From Bog-756 sp963835465 (GTDB lineage Bacteria; Actinomycetota; Acidimicrobiia; Acidimicrobiales; RAAP-2), in NCBI GenBank assembly GCA_963835465.1, contig CAWIFR010000007.1, positions 525,545 through 589,544 on the forward strand: a stretch of 64,000 nt of DNA, written 5' to 3'. The position numbers and the translations under genes were made by a program. Numbering within the stretch: the stretch's first letter is position 1; the number at the start of each line of letters is the position of its first letter. Under the pieces are notes generated by a model, which did no database searches, was not told the DNA's origin, and worked only from the letters and a program-made list of their open reading frames with translations. This document shows positions 10,317 to 20,236 of the stretch, in pieces.

Positions 10317-11386
10317 TCAGGCGACGATGCCCGACCCGACCACCTCGTCGGGCTGTCCGGCGGTCGTAGAGGGCGACGGTCTGGCCCGGCGCGACGGGGC
10401 GCTGGGGCGCGCGAAGCGGACCAGCGAGCCGCCTGCTCGAGGCGCGACCGGGCGGGCACCGGGCGCCCGTGGGCACTGCACTGGGCGACGGCTCGAGACC
10501 GCCCGTGGACCAGCGCTCGGTGGGATCGCACGTCCGACCCAGGCACCGTGTGCAGCGCCACCTCGGTCGGCGCACGGCCGCCTCGGGCGGCCCGAGCATC
10601 ACCCGGCGACCCGGGACGTCGACCGCGGTGACGAAGCGACGCCGCCCGTCGGCGCCGTGGCCCATCCCCCGCCGCTGGCCCACGGTGACCAGCTCGACGG
10701 CGTCGACGGTGCCGAGGTCCTCACCGGTGCCGGTGGTCGACCAGCCGGCCCGGGTGCAGGGCGAGGCGGTCGCGCCAGGAACCCGGCCCGCCCCTCGTCG
10801 GACCGGATGAAGCAGACGTCCTGGCTGTCGGGCTTGGCCGCCGTGCGCAGGCCGAGCCGGTGGGCCTCGGCGCGCACCTCGTCCTTGGTCAGCTCCCCCA
10901 CCGGGAAGATCGTCCGGGCCAGCTGGTCCTGGCCCAGCATGGACAGCACGTAGGACTGGTCCTTGGGCGGGTCGGCCCCCCGGCACAGCCGGTAACCGAC
11001 CGTCGGCGCGCCCGCACCCGGGCGTGGTGCCCGGTGGCCACGGCGTCGAAGCCCAGGCGCGCGGCCCGCTCCAGCAGCCGGTCGAACTTGAGGTGGCGGT
11101 TGCACTCGATGCACGGGTTGGGCGTCCGCCCTCGGCGTGGCCCGCGACGTAGGGATCGACCACCCGTTCGCTCGAAGTCGTCGGCGAAGTTGAAGACGTG
11201 GTGGACGATGCCCAGCTGCTGGGCCACCCGCCGGGCGTCCTCGACGTCGGCCACCGAGCAGCAGCCCGAGTCCGAGGGGCCGCCCCACAGCTTGAGGGTG
11301 GCCCCCACCACCTCGTCGGCCGGGCGCTCGGCCAGGAGGGCGGCGGCGACCGACGAGTCGACCCCTCCCGACATGGCCACCAGCAC
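10317..11386 (-). CDS. mnmA: tRNA-specific 2-thiouridylase (frame breaks)
   Basis: The PP-loop VLVAMSGGVDSSVAAALL opens the protein, followed by GCCSVADVEDARRVA, NPCIECNRHLKFDRL with the first catalytic cysteine, VATGHHA, KDQSYVLSMLGQ and KPDSQDVCFI with the second cysteine. The C-terminus reads GQPDEVVGSGIVA before the TGA at 10317-10319. Breaks fall near 11150, 11020, 10780 and 10365. MnmA puts sulfur on U34 of Lys, Glu and Gln tRNAs, taking it from a cysteine desulfurase, and iscS lies immediately upstream. The exact start is uncertain: GTG 11384-11386, or a non-standard codon two codons earlier. Confidence 0.87.
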
Positions 11387-11397
11387 CCGCAGTCGGC

Positions 11398-12607
11398 TCA
11401 GTCTCGCAGCCTTGGCGACCAGCGTCCGGGACGACCGACGGCCAGCCGGCCAGGTCCGATGTCCGTCCGTCGCTCGGTGCGTCGCAGCCCAGGGAGAAGC
11501 GGATGCCGCTGGCGGCCTCGGCCGCGGTCGAAGCCCATGGCCAGCAGCACATGGCTGGCCTCGACGGCCCCGCTGGAGCAGGCCGCGCCGGCCGAGGCAG
11601 CCACGCCGGCGGCGTCGAGCAGGAGCACCAGCGCCTCGCTGCTCGACCCCGGCGAACCGCAGATGGGCGAGGCCGGGCAGCACGCCGGCGCGCTCGACGC
11701 CGTCCGGACGGTCCCGGGCACCGCCGCCAGCAGCCCGTCGACCAGGCGGTCGCGCAGGGCCGCCACCCGGGCGCCGCTCGGCGTCCGGCCGGCTGCCGAC
11801 CGTCCGGCCAGGGCCGCGGCCAGGCCGACGATGCCGGCCACGTTGTGGGTGCCGCTGCGCCGCCCCGCTCCTGGCCCCCGCCGTGGAGCACCGGGGCGAC
11901 AGGCCGGTGCCGCCTGCGGACGGCCAGGGCGCCGACGCCCTGGGGGCCGCCGAACTTGTGGGCGCTGATCGCCACCAGGTCGGCGCCGGCGTGCAGCCGG
12001 CGCCACGTCGAGCCAGGGAGCGGCCTGGACGGCGTCGGTGTGGAGGACGGCCCTCGGGGCCCGGCGCCGGACCAGCCCGGCCACCTGGCCAGCGGCTGGA
12101 CGGTGCCGATCTCGTTGTTGACGAGCATCACCGAGACCAGACCCACGTCGGCGTGCAGGCCTCGCCCAGGCGTCGAGATCGACGACGCCGCTCGGGTCGG
12201 CCGGCACCTCCCGCAGGCTCGGCGCCGGACTGCGCCGGGCCAGCCGCCCGGCAGGTCTCGAGCACGGCGTGGTGCTCGATGGCCGAGCACACGATCGGCG
12301 GGGCGGGCCGACCGGCGGCGGCCACGGCTTCCGAGCGCCGGTCACGGCGAGGTTGTCGGCCTCGGTCCCGCCGCCGGTGAAGACCACCTCACCGGGTCGG
12401 CCCCGAGGAGGGCGGCCGACCTGCTCGCGGGCGTCGTCGACGGCCCGCCGGGCACTCGCGGGCCTCGTGGTGGGCCCCCGAGGGGTTGCCGAAGCGCGCC
12501 GGCAGGTAGGGCAGCATGGCCTCGCCGGCCTCCGGGCGCAGCGGGGTGGTGGCGGCGTGGTCCAGGTAGGCCGGGTCGCCGGGCTCGGCCGTCAGGTAGC
12601 CACCCAC
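11398..12607 (-). CDS. iscS: Cysteine desulfurase, IscS/NifS type (frame breaks)
   Basis: The N-terminus reads YLDHAATTPLRPEAGEAMLPY, typical of IscS, followed by FGNPSGAHHEAR. Further on are FTGGGTEADNLAV, the PLP lysine in SAHKFGGPQGVGAL, SGTHNVAGIVGLAAAL, and the catalytic-cysteine loop AACSSGAVEASHVLLAMG of group I enzymes. A GTG at 12605-12607 is in frame and overlaps the end of the dehydrogenase gene. Many frame changes are needed. The enzyme removes sulfur from cysteine as a persulfide for Fe-S clusters and tRNA thiolation; placement before mnmA fits a sulfur-donor pair. Confidence 0.86.
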
Positions 12608-14013
12608 ACCGTCTTGACGTTGCAGAACTCGTGGATGCCCGAGCCGGAGAGCTCGCGGCCGAACCCCGAGCTCTTGATCCCACCGAAGGGCAGCTGCGGG
12701 CATGGAGGCCACCATGCCGTTGACGAAGACCTGGCCCGGCCTCGAGCTCCGTCGACGCAGCGCTGCTGCTCCTCGGGGTCGGGGTCCAGACGCTCGCCCC
12801 GAGGCCGAACTCGGTCCCGTTGGCCAGGGCCAGTGCCTCGTCGGCGTCGGCCACCGTGTAGAGCAGGGCCACCGGGCCGAACACCTCCTCGGTGGCGACC
12901 CGCATGGCCGGGGTGATGCCCGGTGATGACCGTCGGGCGGTAGAAGTAGCCGGGACGGTCGGGACCGCCGGGCCGACCACCGCTCGCCGCCGCAGAGGAT
13001 GGCGGCCCCGTGGTCCCGGGCGTCCTCCACCTGGGCGGCGATGGTCGTCGCGTGCCGCCGCGGTGACCAGGGGCCCGACCTCGGTGGCCGGATCGAACGG
13101 GTCGCCGACCGACAGCGCGTCCATGCCGGCGACGAAGCCCGCGCGTGAAGGCCTCGGCCACGTCCCGGTGGACGATGAACCGCTTGGCGGCGATGCAGCG
13201 ACTGGCCGGCGTTCTGGATCCGGGCCTGCACCCCGACGGCGATGGCCTGCTCGAGGTCGGCCGAGGGCAGCACGATGAACGGGTCGCTCCCGCCGAGCTC
13301 GAGCACGATCTTCTTGCCCGCCGCGCCGGCCTGGGCGGCCACCGCCCGTCCGGCGCCCACGCTGCCGGTGAGGGTGACCGCGGCCACCCGCGGGTCGGCG
13401 ATGATGGCCGGCACCTGGTCGGTGCCGACGAGCAGGGTCTGGAAGACGCCGTCGGGGGCACCCGGCCCGCCGGAACAGGTCCTCGAGCAGGAGGGCGGTG
13501 CGGGGCACGTTGGGCGCGTGCTTGAGCAGGCCCACGTTGCCCGCCATGAGGGCCGGGGCGGCGAAGCGGACCACCTGCCACAGCGGGAAGTTCCACGGCA
13601 TGATGGCCAGGACCGGCCCCGAGGGGCTGGTAGGTGATCGAGGCCCAGCGAGGCGTCGACCGGGACCTCGCTCATCGGCCAGCATGGCCTCGGCGTGCTC
13701 GGCGAACCACCGGAACCCGCTGGCGCACTTGGCCACCTCGCCCTTGGCCTGGGCGAAGGGCTTGCCCATCTCGGTGGTGACCACGTGGGCGATGTCGGGC
13801 AGCTCCCCCTCCAGCAGCTCGGCCGCGGTGATCAGCAGCCGGGACCGCTCTTCGAAGGTGCGTCCTGGCCCACACGGGGCGGCAGCGGCGGCGGCGGCCA
13901 GGCGCCGTCTCCACCGCGGCGTGCGTCGTAGGGCTCGAACGCCTCGAGCAGCTCGCCCGGTGGCGGGATTGATGGTGGCGATGGGGCGGACCGGCGTCGA
14001 TTCGGGGCATCAT
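12592..14013 (-). CDS. NAD(P)+-dependent succinate-semialdehyde dehydrogenase-like (frame breaks)
   Basis: An aldehyde dehydrogenase of about 470 residues. It starts at ATG 14011-14013, overlapping the AMP-ligase stop as ATGA. Seen in order: INPATGELLEAFEPYDA (pieced), EMGKPFAQAKGEVAKCASGFRW, IMPWNFPLWQVVRFAAPAL, HAPNVPRTALLLEDLF, LELGGSDPFIVL with the general-base Glu, NAGQSCIAAKRFIVHR with the catalytic Cys (after frame correction), and IHEFCNVKTVWV at the end. The EMGKP and N-terminal pattern match the GabD/SSADH subgroup, which oxidises succinate semialdehyde to succinate. Frame breaks occur throughout. iscS begins inside its last codons. Confidence 0.8.
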
Positions 14014-15453
14014 GTCCAGTATCGCTCAGGGGAACCGCGGCCTGACCCGGGCCGGCGGCTACGTCCGGCACCGGGTCGGGGTCGTCCAGGAGGGCGGGGA
14101 TGCAGCATTCGCTGAAGCTTGCCGGTGGCCGTCCGGGGCAGGGCGTCGACCACCACGTACTCCTTGGGCCGCTTGTAGGCGGCCAGGTGCGCCGGCGGCA
14201 TGGGCGGCGCACCGCCTCGACCAGCGGATCACAGGCCGAGCGTGCGGCCGACGGCGTCGAGCACCACCGCCGCGCAGACCCGCTGGCCCCAACGGTCGTC
14301 AGGCAGGCCGAACACGGCCACCTCGGCCACGCCCGGCCACACCGGACAGGGCCGCCTCCACCTCGGCCGGGTAGACATTGACCCCGCCGCTGATGATGAG
14401 GTCGTCCCGCCGGCCGTCGATGAACAGGTAGCCCTCGTCGTCGAGCCGGCCGAGGTCCCCACGGTGAAGGCCCCGTCCCGCCAGGCGCGCCGTCGGTCTT
14501 GGCCTGGTCCCCCCAGTAGCGGAAGCGGGCGAATCCGGGCGGCCGGCACCAGATGGTCCCGTCCCCGTCGACCGAGAGCGTGCGACCCGGGCGGGCCCGT
14601 CCCGACCGTGCCCGGGCGGGCCTCCCACTCCTCGGGCGAGCACACGGTGAACTGGCCCTCGGTGGACCCGTAGAACTCCCACAGGCACCCCGGGGCCACC
14701 CGCTCCGAGGCCGCGCGCTTGAGCGGGGTGGGCAGGGCGAGCCGGCGTGGACGAGCAGGCGCAGGCCCGTCGAACCGGGCTCGGCGTCCCCGCCACCGCG
14801 GCCAGCAGCCGACCCAGGGCGGCCGGGGCCATGAAGGTGGTGGTCGGGACAGGACCGCCCGCCCGTCCGGCCAGGGCGGCGCGGGCCACCTCGGCGTCGA
14901 ACCGACTGAGGACCACGCAGGTGCCTCCCCGCAGCAGGGTGCCGCCGGCGAACCGGACGGACACCGAGTGGTACATCGGGGAGCACACCAGGTGGACGTC
15001 GTCGGGCCCGAACGCCCACAGGTCGGCCTCGTCGGCGAAGGCCGCGCTCCGCCTCGTCCGCGCTCCAGACCCCGGACCAGACCCCTTTCGACCGCCCGGT
15101 GGTGCCCGAGGTGTAGTGCATGGGTCGGGCCAGGGAAAGGGGGCCAGCTCGGCCGGCGGACCCTGCCCAGGTCGGCCAAGGTCGTCCCCGTCGGTGACCA
15201 CGAGTCCGGGCCGGGCGTCGGCCAGCAGGGCGTCCCGCTCGGCGTCGAGCAGGGTGGCGTTGAGCAGCACCGGCACCACCCCGATCCGCAGCGCACCGAG
15301 CACCGCGCAGAGCAGCGCCGCCGACGACGGGAGGCAGAAGGCGACCCGGTCCCCCGGGCCGAGCCCCGCCGCCCGCAGCGAGCCCGCCGCCCGGCGCTGG
15401 GCGGGCTCGGCGTCGGCGGCCGTCAGCACCTCGACCGTCACGTCGGAACTCAC
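14010..15453 (-). CDS. AMP-dependent acyl-CoA synthetase/ligase (frame breaks)
   Basis: From GTG 15451-15453 (VSSDVTVEVLTAADAEPAQRR) the pieces carry the adenylate-forming motifs: YTSGTTGRSKGV (P-loop), EFYGSTEGQF (A5), YWGDQAKT, TGDLGRLDDEGYLFIDGRRDDLIISGG (A7-A8), YPAEVEAAL, and the C-terminal AYKRPKEYVVVDALPRTATGKLQR with the catalytic lysine. The corrected length of about 475-480 residues is short for the family but complete in motifs. It activates a carboxylic acid to acyl-AMP and then a thioester. The last 20 codons are uncertain because of frame changes. Translationally coupled to the following dehydrogenase. Confidence 0.8.
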
Positions 15454-15499
15454 GAGCGGACGCCGAACGGTGCGGTCACCGGCGCGCCGAACGGCCAGA

Positions 15500-16785
15500 T
15501 CACGGCAGCCTCGGTCGGAGGAGCGAGCCCTCGACGACCGCATGGACCTGCCCGGGGTCCCCGAGCGAGGTGAAGACGGCCGGGCGGAGCAGGGCGATGG
15601 TGGCCATGGCCACCAGCATGGCCAGGGCCCCGATCACCGTCACCGTCCGCACCCCGGTGTGGTTGGCCACCGGCCCTGGACGACGGCCCCGATCGGGTAG
15701 ACGATGCCCAGACCCATCATGTAGATGGACAGGATTCGGCCCCGGACCTCGGCCGGGGCCCGCAGCTGGACCACCGTATTGAGCCCGGAGAGCACGGCGA
15801 TGTAGCCGGCCGCCCACGGCCAGGAAGGCCGACGGCCGAGAGCCACAGGGTCGGGGCCACGCCGTAGAGCACCAACAGGACCGGAAGGACGAAGAGGGCG
15901 GAGGCGCAGCATGGTCCGCCGGCCCACCCGCTCGGCCAGCGTGGGAAGGACCAGCGCCCCGGCCACCGCGCCCGACGCCTTGGGCGGTGACCAGGATGGC
16001 CGTGCCCATCTGGGTGCTGACCCCACCGCGGTCGAGGACGGACGACATGGCCGGGACCAGGGCGATGAACGGCGAGGCCAGCAGCGCCACAATGGCGATG
16101 AGTTGGATGGCGGCGCGGCACCCGGGCTCGCCGGCCGCGGCCCGGGCCCCGGCCACCAGCCGTGCGGCCAGGAGCCGGCTCCCGGGCGACGGCACCGGCC
16201 TGGGCAACCGGACCAGCACGAGGGCCACCACCACCGCGGCGAATGAGGCGGCGTTGATGCCGAAGACCAGGCCGTAGTTGTGGGTCAGCAGAGCCAGGCC
16301 GGCCAGCGCCGGGCCGATCACCCGGCCCAGGTTGAACTGGGCCGACGACAGCGAGACCGCGCCGAGCAGGTCCTCGGGGGGGACGAGGTCGGGCACCATG
16401 GCCTGGAAGGCAGGGAACCCGATGGCTCCCGAAGCCCCGCCACAGGAAGGCCAGGACCACCAGCACCACCGGCGGGTCGTGGCCGGAGGCAGCCAGCACG
16501 GCCAGCACGGTGGCGAAGACCATCTCGGCCAGGGTGGTGGCGATCAGCCACCGCCGCCGGTCGAGCCGGTCGGCGAGTGCCCCACCCAGGGGGGCCAGCA
16601 GGCCGATGGGGATGAAGGCGGCGGCGGCCACCAGGCCGGTCCATCCCGGCTGGTCGGTCCGGGCGAAGACCAGCACGCCGAGGGCCACCGTCTGCATCCA
16701 CGAGCCGACGTTCGAGACCAGGGCGGCCGACCAGATGAGCGCGAAGTTGCGCGAGCCGGAGGGGGCGCAGCGAGGCCAGGGGCAC
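15500..16785 (-). CDS. MFS transporter, EntS-like (frame breaks)
   Basis: Twelve-helix major facilitator assembled from three frames. From GTG 16783-16785 it opens VPLASLRPL, then (after a frame change near 16755) NFALIWSAALVSNVGSWMQTVAL, FIPIGLLAPLGGALADRLDRRR (the MFS A-motif), VPDLVPPEDLLGAVSLSSAQFNLGR, ALVLVRLPRPVP, and a final RTVTVIGALAMLVAMATIALL. The VGSWMQTVALGVLVF / NLGRVIGPALAG pattern is that of PF05977-type exporters such as the enterobactin exporter EntS. Frame breaks near 16755, 16435, 15970, 15890 and 15660. Substrate unknown. Confidence 0.75.
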
Positions 16786-16850
16786 CGGGTGAGGCTACCG
16801 GCGGACTGGGCCGCGGCCGACCTGGGGTCAGGGCCAGGCAGCAGGCGGGG

Positions 16851-16970
16851 CTACCCCTCGTCCTTGTGCTTGCGTCGGGGCCGGAGGGCGAACCACCAGA
16901 TGCTCGCCATGGTGGCCAGCACGCCGAAGGCGGCCGCGGGCTTGGCGATCTTGCGGGAACGGTCGGACAT
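16851..16970 (-). CDS. 39-residue membrane peptide
   Basis: ATG 16968-16970 to TAG 16851-16853 gives a 39-residue protein: a basic start (MSDRSRKIAKP), one hydrophobic helix (AAAFGVLATMASIWWFAL) and a basic tail RPRRKHKDEG. The frame is exactly bounded, codon use matches its neighbours, and it fills the gap between the EntS-like and MMPL genes on the same strand. The ribosome site is weak (AGG nine bases upstream). A single-pass membrane peptide with positive charge on both sides; function unknown. Confidence 0.5.
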   Translation of the reverse strand: MSDRSRKIAKPAAAFGVLATMASIWWFALRPRRKHKDEG

Positions 16971-17063
16971 GGACCTGACGTTACCTGCCCGGCGCACGCC
17001 CCGAGACCAGGTCGGCGGCGGCCCGACCGACCCTCGGGGCCGGGACCCTACCTGGTGGCCAGC

Positions 17064-19317
17064 TCATCGGGCCCGACGCCGACGCGCCGGCTCGGCACCG
17101 GCCGGCAGGGCCACATCGACCTCGACGCCGAGCGTTGGGGACGATCCGGTCGAGCCACGACGGCATCCACCAGTTGGCCCGGCCCAGCAACTCCATGATG
17201 GCCGGGACCAGCACCATCCGGACCAGGGTGGCGTCGATGAGGATGGCGGCGGCCAGCCCCAGCCCGAAGACCTTGAGCACGTGGAGCGGGTCACCGATCA
17301 CGAACGACCCGAACACGCAGATCATGATGGCCGCCGCCGCGGTGATCACCCGGGCCGTCTTGGCCAGTCCGTCGGCCACCGCGGTCGAGTTGTCCCCGGT
17401 GCGGCGCCACTCCTCGCGGATGCGGGAGAGGAGGAAGACCTCGTAGTCCATGGACAGCCCGAACAGGATGGTGAACATCATGAGCGGGATCCACGGGTCG
17501 ATGGGGCCGGTGGCACCGATCCCGATCAACCCACCCAGCCAGCCCCACTGGAACACGGCCACGATGACCCCGTAGGCGGCGCCCACCGACAGCAGGTTGA
17601 CCACCACCGCCTTCAGCGGGATGGCCAGCGAGCGGAACACGGCCATCAGCAGCAGGAAGGACGAGCAGCAGGACGGCCCCGATGACCCACACCAGGCGGG
17701 AGGAGAGGTAGGAGGAGGCGTCGACCGAGCCGGCCGTCTCCCCACCGACGTAGGCCACCACCCCCGTCCCGCCGGTGGCCGCCGGGATGACGTCGTTGCG
17801 CAGCGCGTGGACGAGCGCCTCGGTCTGGGCCGACTGGGGCGAGGTGGTGGGGTAGGCGATGATCACCGCGTCGTGGCCGGAGGCGGAGAACTGGGGCGGG
17901 CGTGGCGAAGGCCACGCCGGGCGTGGCGGCCACCTTGGCCTGCAGGGCGTCGACGGCGGCCCTCTGGCCCTCGGGCACCGAGGCGGCCACGATCAGGGGG
18001 CCGTTGAAGCCCGGACCGAACCCGGTGGCCAGGGCGTCGAAGGCCTGGCGGGTGGTGGTGCTGGGCGGGTCGTTGCCGGCGTCGGTGAAGGCCAGCCGCA
18101 TGGAGAAGAACGGCATGATCAGCAGCAGCAGGCAGAGCAGGGCGCGCCACCGCGGCCGGCCACCGGGTGGCGCTGGACGGTGCGGCTCCACCGGTACCAG
18201 AAGCCGCGCTCGGACGGCTCGGCGGCGCTCTGGAGGAGCCCGGGCACGTGGAGCTTGTCGATGGCCCGACCCGAGAAGCCGAGCATGGCCGGCAGCAGCG
18301 TGACGGCGGCCAGCATGACCAGCACCACGGCGGCGATGGCCCCGACGGCCAGGCCGCGCATGAAGGGGAGCTGCAGGATGAACAGGCCGAGGAGGGAGAG
18401 GATCACCGTGGTGCCGGCGAAGACCACCGACCGGCCCGACGTGGCCAGCGAGACGGCGGTGGCCTGCCGGGGATCACGGCCCTCGGCCAGGCCCTGCCGG
18501 TAGCGGGTGACGATGAACAGGGCGTAGTCGATGCCCACTCCGAGGCCGATCATGGCCATCATCTCGGGGGCGAAGGTCGGCGTGGTGATCACGTGGGACA
18601 GCAGGTCGAGTACGGCGAAGGCGATGGCGATCCCGAACAGGGCGGTGATGATCGGCAGACCCATGGCCACCACCGAGCCGAAGGCCAGCAGCATGATGAT
18701 GATGGCGGCCAGGATGCCGATCCCCTCGCTCGGACCCGGCTTGGCTCCGGCCACCAGGCTGATGGCCTGGCCGCCCAGGGCCACGTGGTACCCGGGGGCG
18801 GCGAACGACTGGGCCGTCGAGACCACCTTCTTGATGGCGTCCTGGGGTAGGTCGCCGGCCTGCTGGTCGAAGACCACCTGCACGTAGGCGATGTGGCCGT
18901 CCGGCGAGATCTGGTGGGCGCCGCCGGGCGAGAACGGGCTGACCACCTGGGACACGTGGGCCAGTGGGGCGAGGGCGGCCACCAGTCTTGGCCGTCCGGT
19001 CCTGGACCGACGCCGCGGTGATCGGGCCGGTCGAGGTGATGACCACCTGGGCCGGGCTGCCCTTCTGATCGGGGAAGGCCCGGTCGAGGATCTGCTGGAC
19101 CGGCTGGGCGCCGCCGGTGAGGTTGTTGGAGAAGTTGCTGCCCGCCGCCTGGGCGATGACGTTCGTGGCCACCAGGGCCACCAACCACAGGATCAGCACC
19201 CACCAGCGGTGGTCGTGGCACCAGCCGGCGATGCGGGCCAGCCCGCTCTCCTCGGCCGGCTGCGAGCGGGGCCCGTTCCTTGGGTGCCTGGGTCGGGGTC
19301 AACGTGGTCGTGGCCAT
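17064..19317 (-). CDS. MMPL/RND-superfamily transporter (frame breaks)
   Basis: About 750 residues after correction, starting at ATG 19315-19317 (MATTTLTPTQAPKE). The first helix is WVLILWLVALVATNVIAQAAG, followed by an extracellular domain and a helix block with GIGILAAIIIMLLAFGSVVAMGLPIITALFG, GVGIDYALFIVTRYRQGLAEG and FAGTTVILSLLGLFILQLPF. The second half repeats the plan: FRSLAIPLKAVVVNLLSVGAA, FGLSMDYEVFLLSRIREEW and IDATLVRMVLVPAIMELLGRANWW. These are hallmark MMPL sequences (GxxxDYxxF loops). MMPL proteins move lipids or hydrophobic metabolites using the proton gradient. Breaks near 18985, 18160, 17890, 17670 and 17130. Confidence 0.83.
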
Positions 19318-19457
19318 CCGTCAAAACTAATCCGCCCTACCCCGGCGTCGACCCGCTACGCGCGATGCACCTCCCCGGCACCGTAGGTGGCCTGCAGAAT
19401 TCGAACGCCAGCACCCCGAAGGTCGGTCGGCCCTCTGGCGTGAACCGTCCCGTCGTC

Positions 19458-20228
19458 TCAGTGCTCGTCGGGCACCCTCTGGCGCACCACGGGTTCACCC
19501 TGGGGTCCCGCCGAGGGCTCGCTCGCCGCAGGCTCCACCAACTCCTCGAGGATGTACCGGGTCACCCACGCCGGTGAGTTGAACCCGTCGTCCCGATGCA
19601 CTTGGCGGAACCGGTCGGCGGCCGGGAACGCCTCGGACCGGGGTCGAACGGATGAGCGCCTGCATGTCGGTGTCGACCAGACCCGGGGAGAGGGCGTAGG
19701 CCAGCAACCCATGGCGCCGCTCCTCCCGGGCCACCACCTCGGTGATCATCTCCACCGCAGCCTTCGACCCTCCGTAGGCCGCCCATCCCTCGTAGGGACG
19801 TGGAGGCCGCACCCGACGAGAGATTCACGAGGACGCCGGATCCGGCCCGGGTGCGAACGTGGCGGGCGAAGGTGGCCGTGCCGTGGAGCACCCCGAGCAC
19901 GTTGACCTCGATGTTCCTGCGGAGGGCGGCGGGATCGGCATCGGCCAGTGGCCCGATGGGGGCCAGGATCCCCGCGTTGTTGATCCAGAGGTCGATGCGC
20001 CCGAACGCATCGACCACCTCGGAAGCGAATCGGTCCACGGCGGCGGCATCGGCCACGTCCACCGATCGGGCCACCGCCTCTGACCCGACAGGCGCATCGG
20101 GCCGGGTGCGGGCACAGAGACCGAGCCGGAAGCCCGGCAGCGGCCAGCGCATCGGCCATCCCGGCGCCGAGGCCCCGGCTGGCGCCGGTCACCACCCCCA
20201 CCAACGACGGCCGCGGATCGGGGGACAC
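19458..20228 (-). CDS. SDR-family oxidoreductase (frame breaks)
   Basis: From GTG 20226-20228 (VSPDPRPSLVGVVTGASRGLGAGMADALAAAG), the TGASRGLG cofactor motif is clear. Other frames then give SVDVADAAAVDRFASEVVDAFGRIDLWINNAG, VNVLGVLHGT, VNLSSGAAS, AAYGGSKAAVEMITEVVARE (catalytic Tyr/Lys) and ALSPGLVDTDMQ. Frame changes near 20125, 19800 and 19640. About 255 residues. It starts eight bases after the aldehyde dehydrogenase gene, so the two probably share a transcript; a role in the same catabolic pathway is possible but not shown. Confidence 0.78.
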
Positions 20229-20236
20229 GGGGGGAC

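Noticed and set aside
9582..10365. Regular spacing of lost bases in ligA, as if one base were dropped at fixed line breaks
   Set aside because: Estimated intervals (about 145, 211, 70, 127, 45, 75, 110) show no common period, so random errors fit better.
19380..19420. A string with GAATTCGAACGCC looking like a tRNA T-arm
   Set aside because: No acceptor stem, anticodon arm or D-arm can be built around it.
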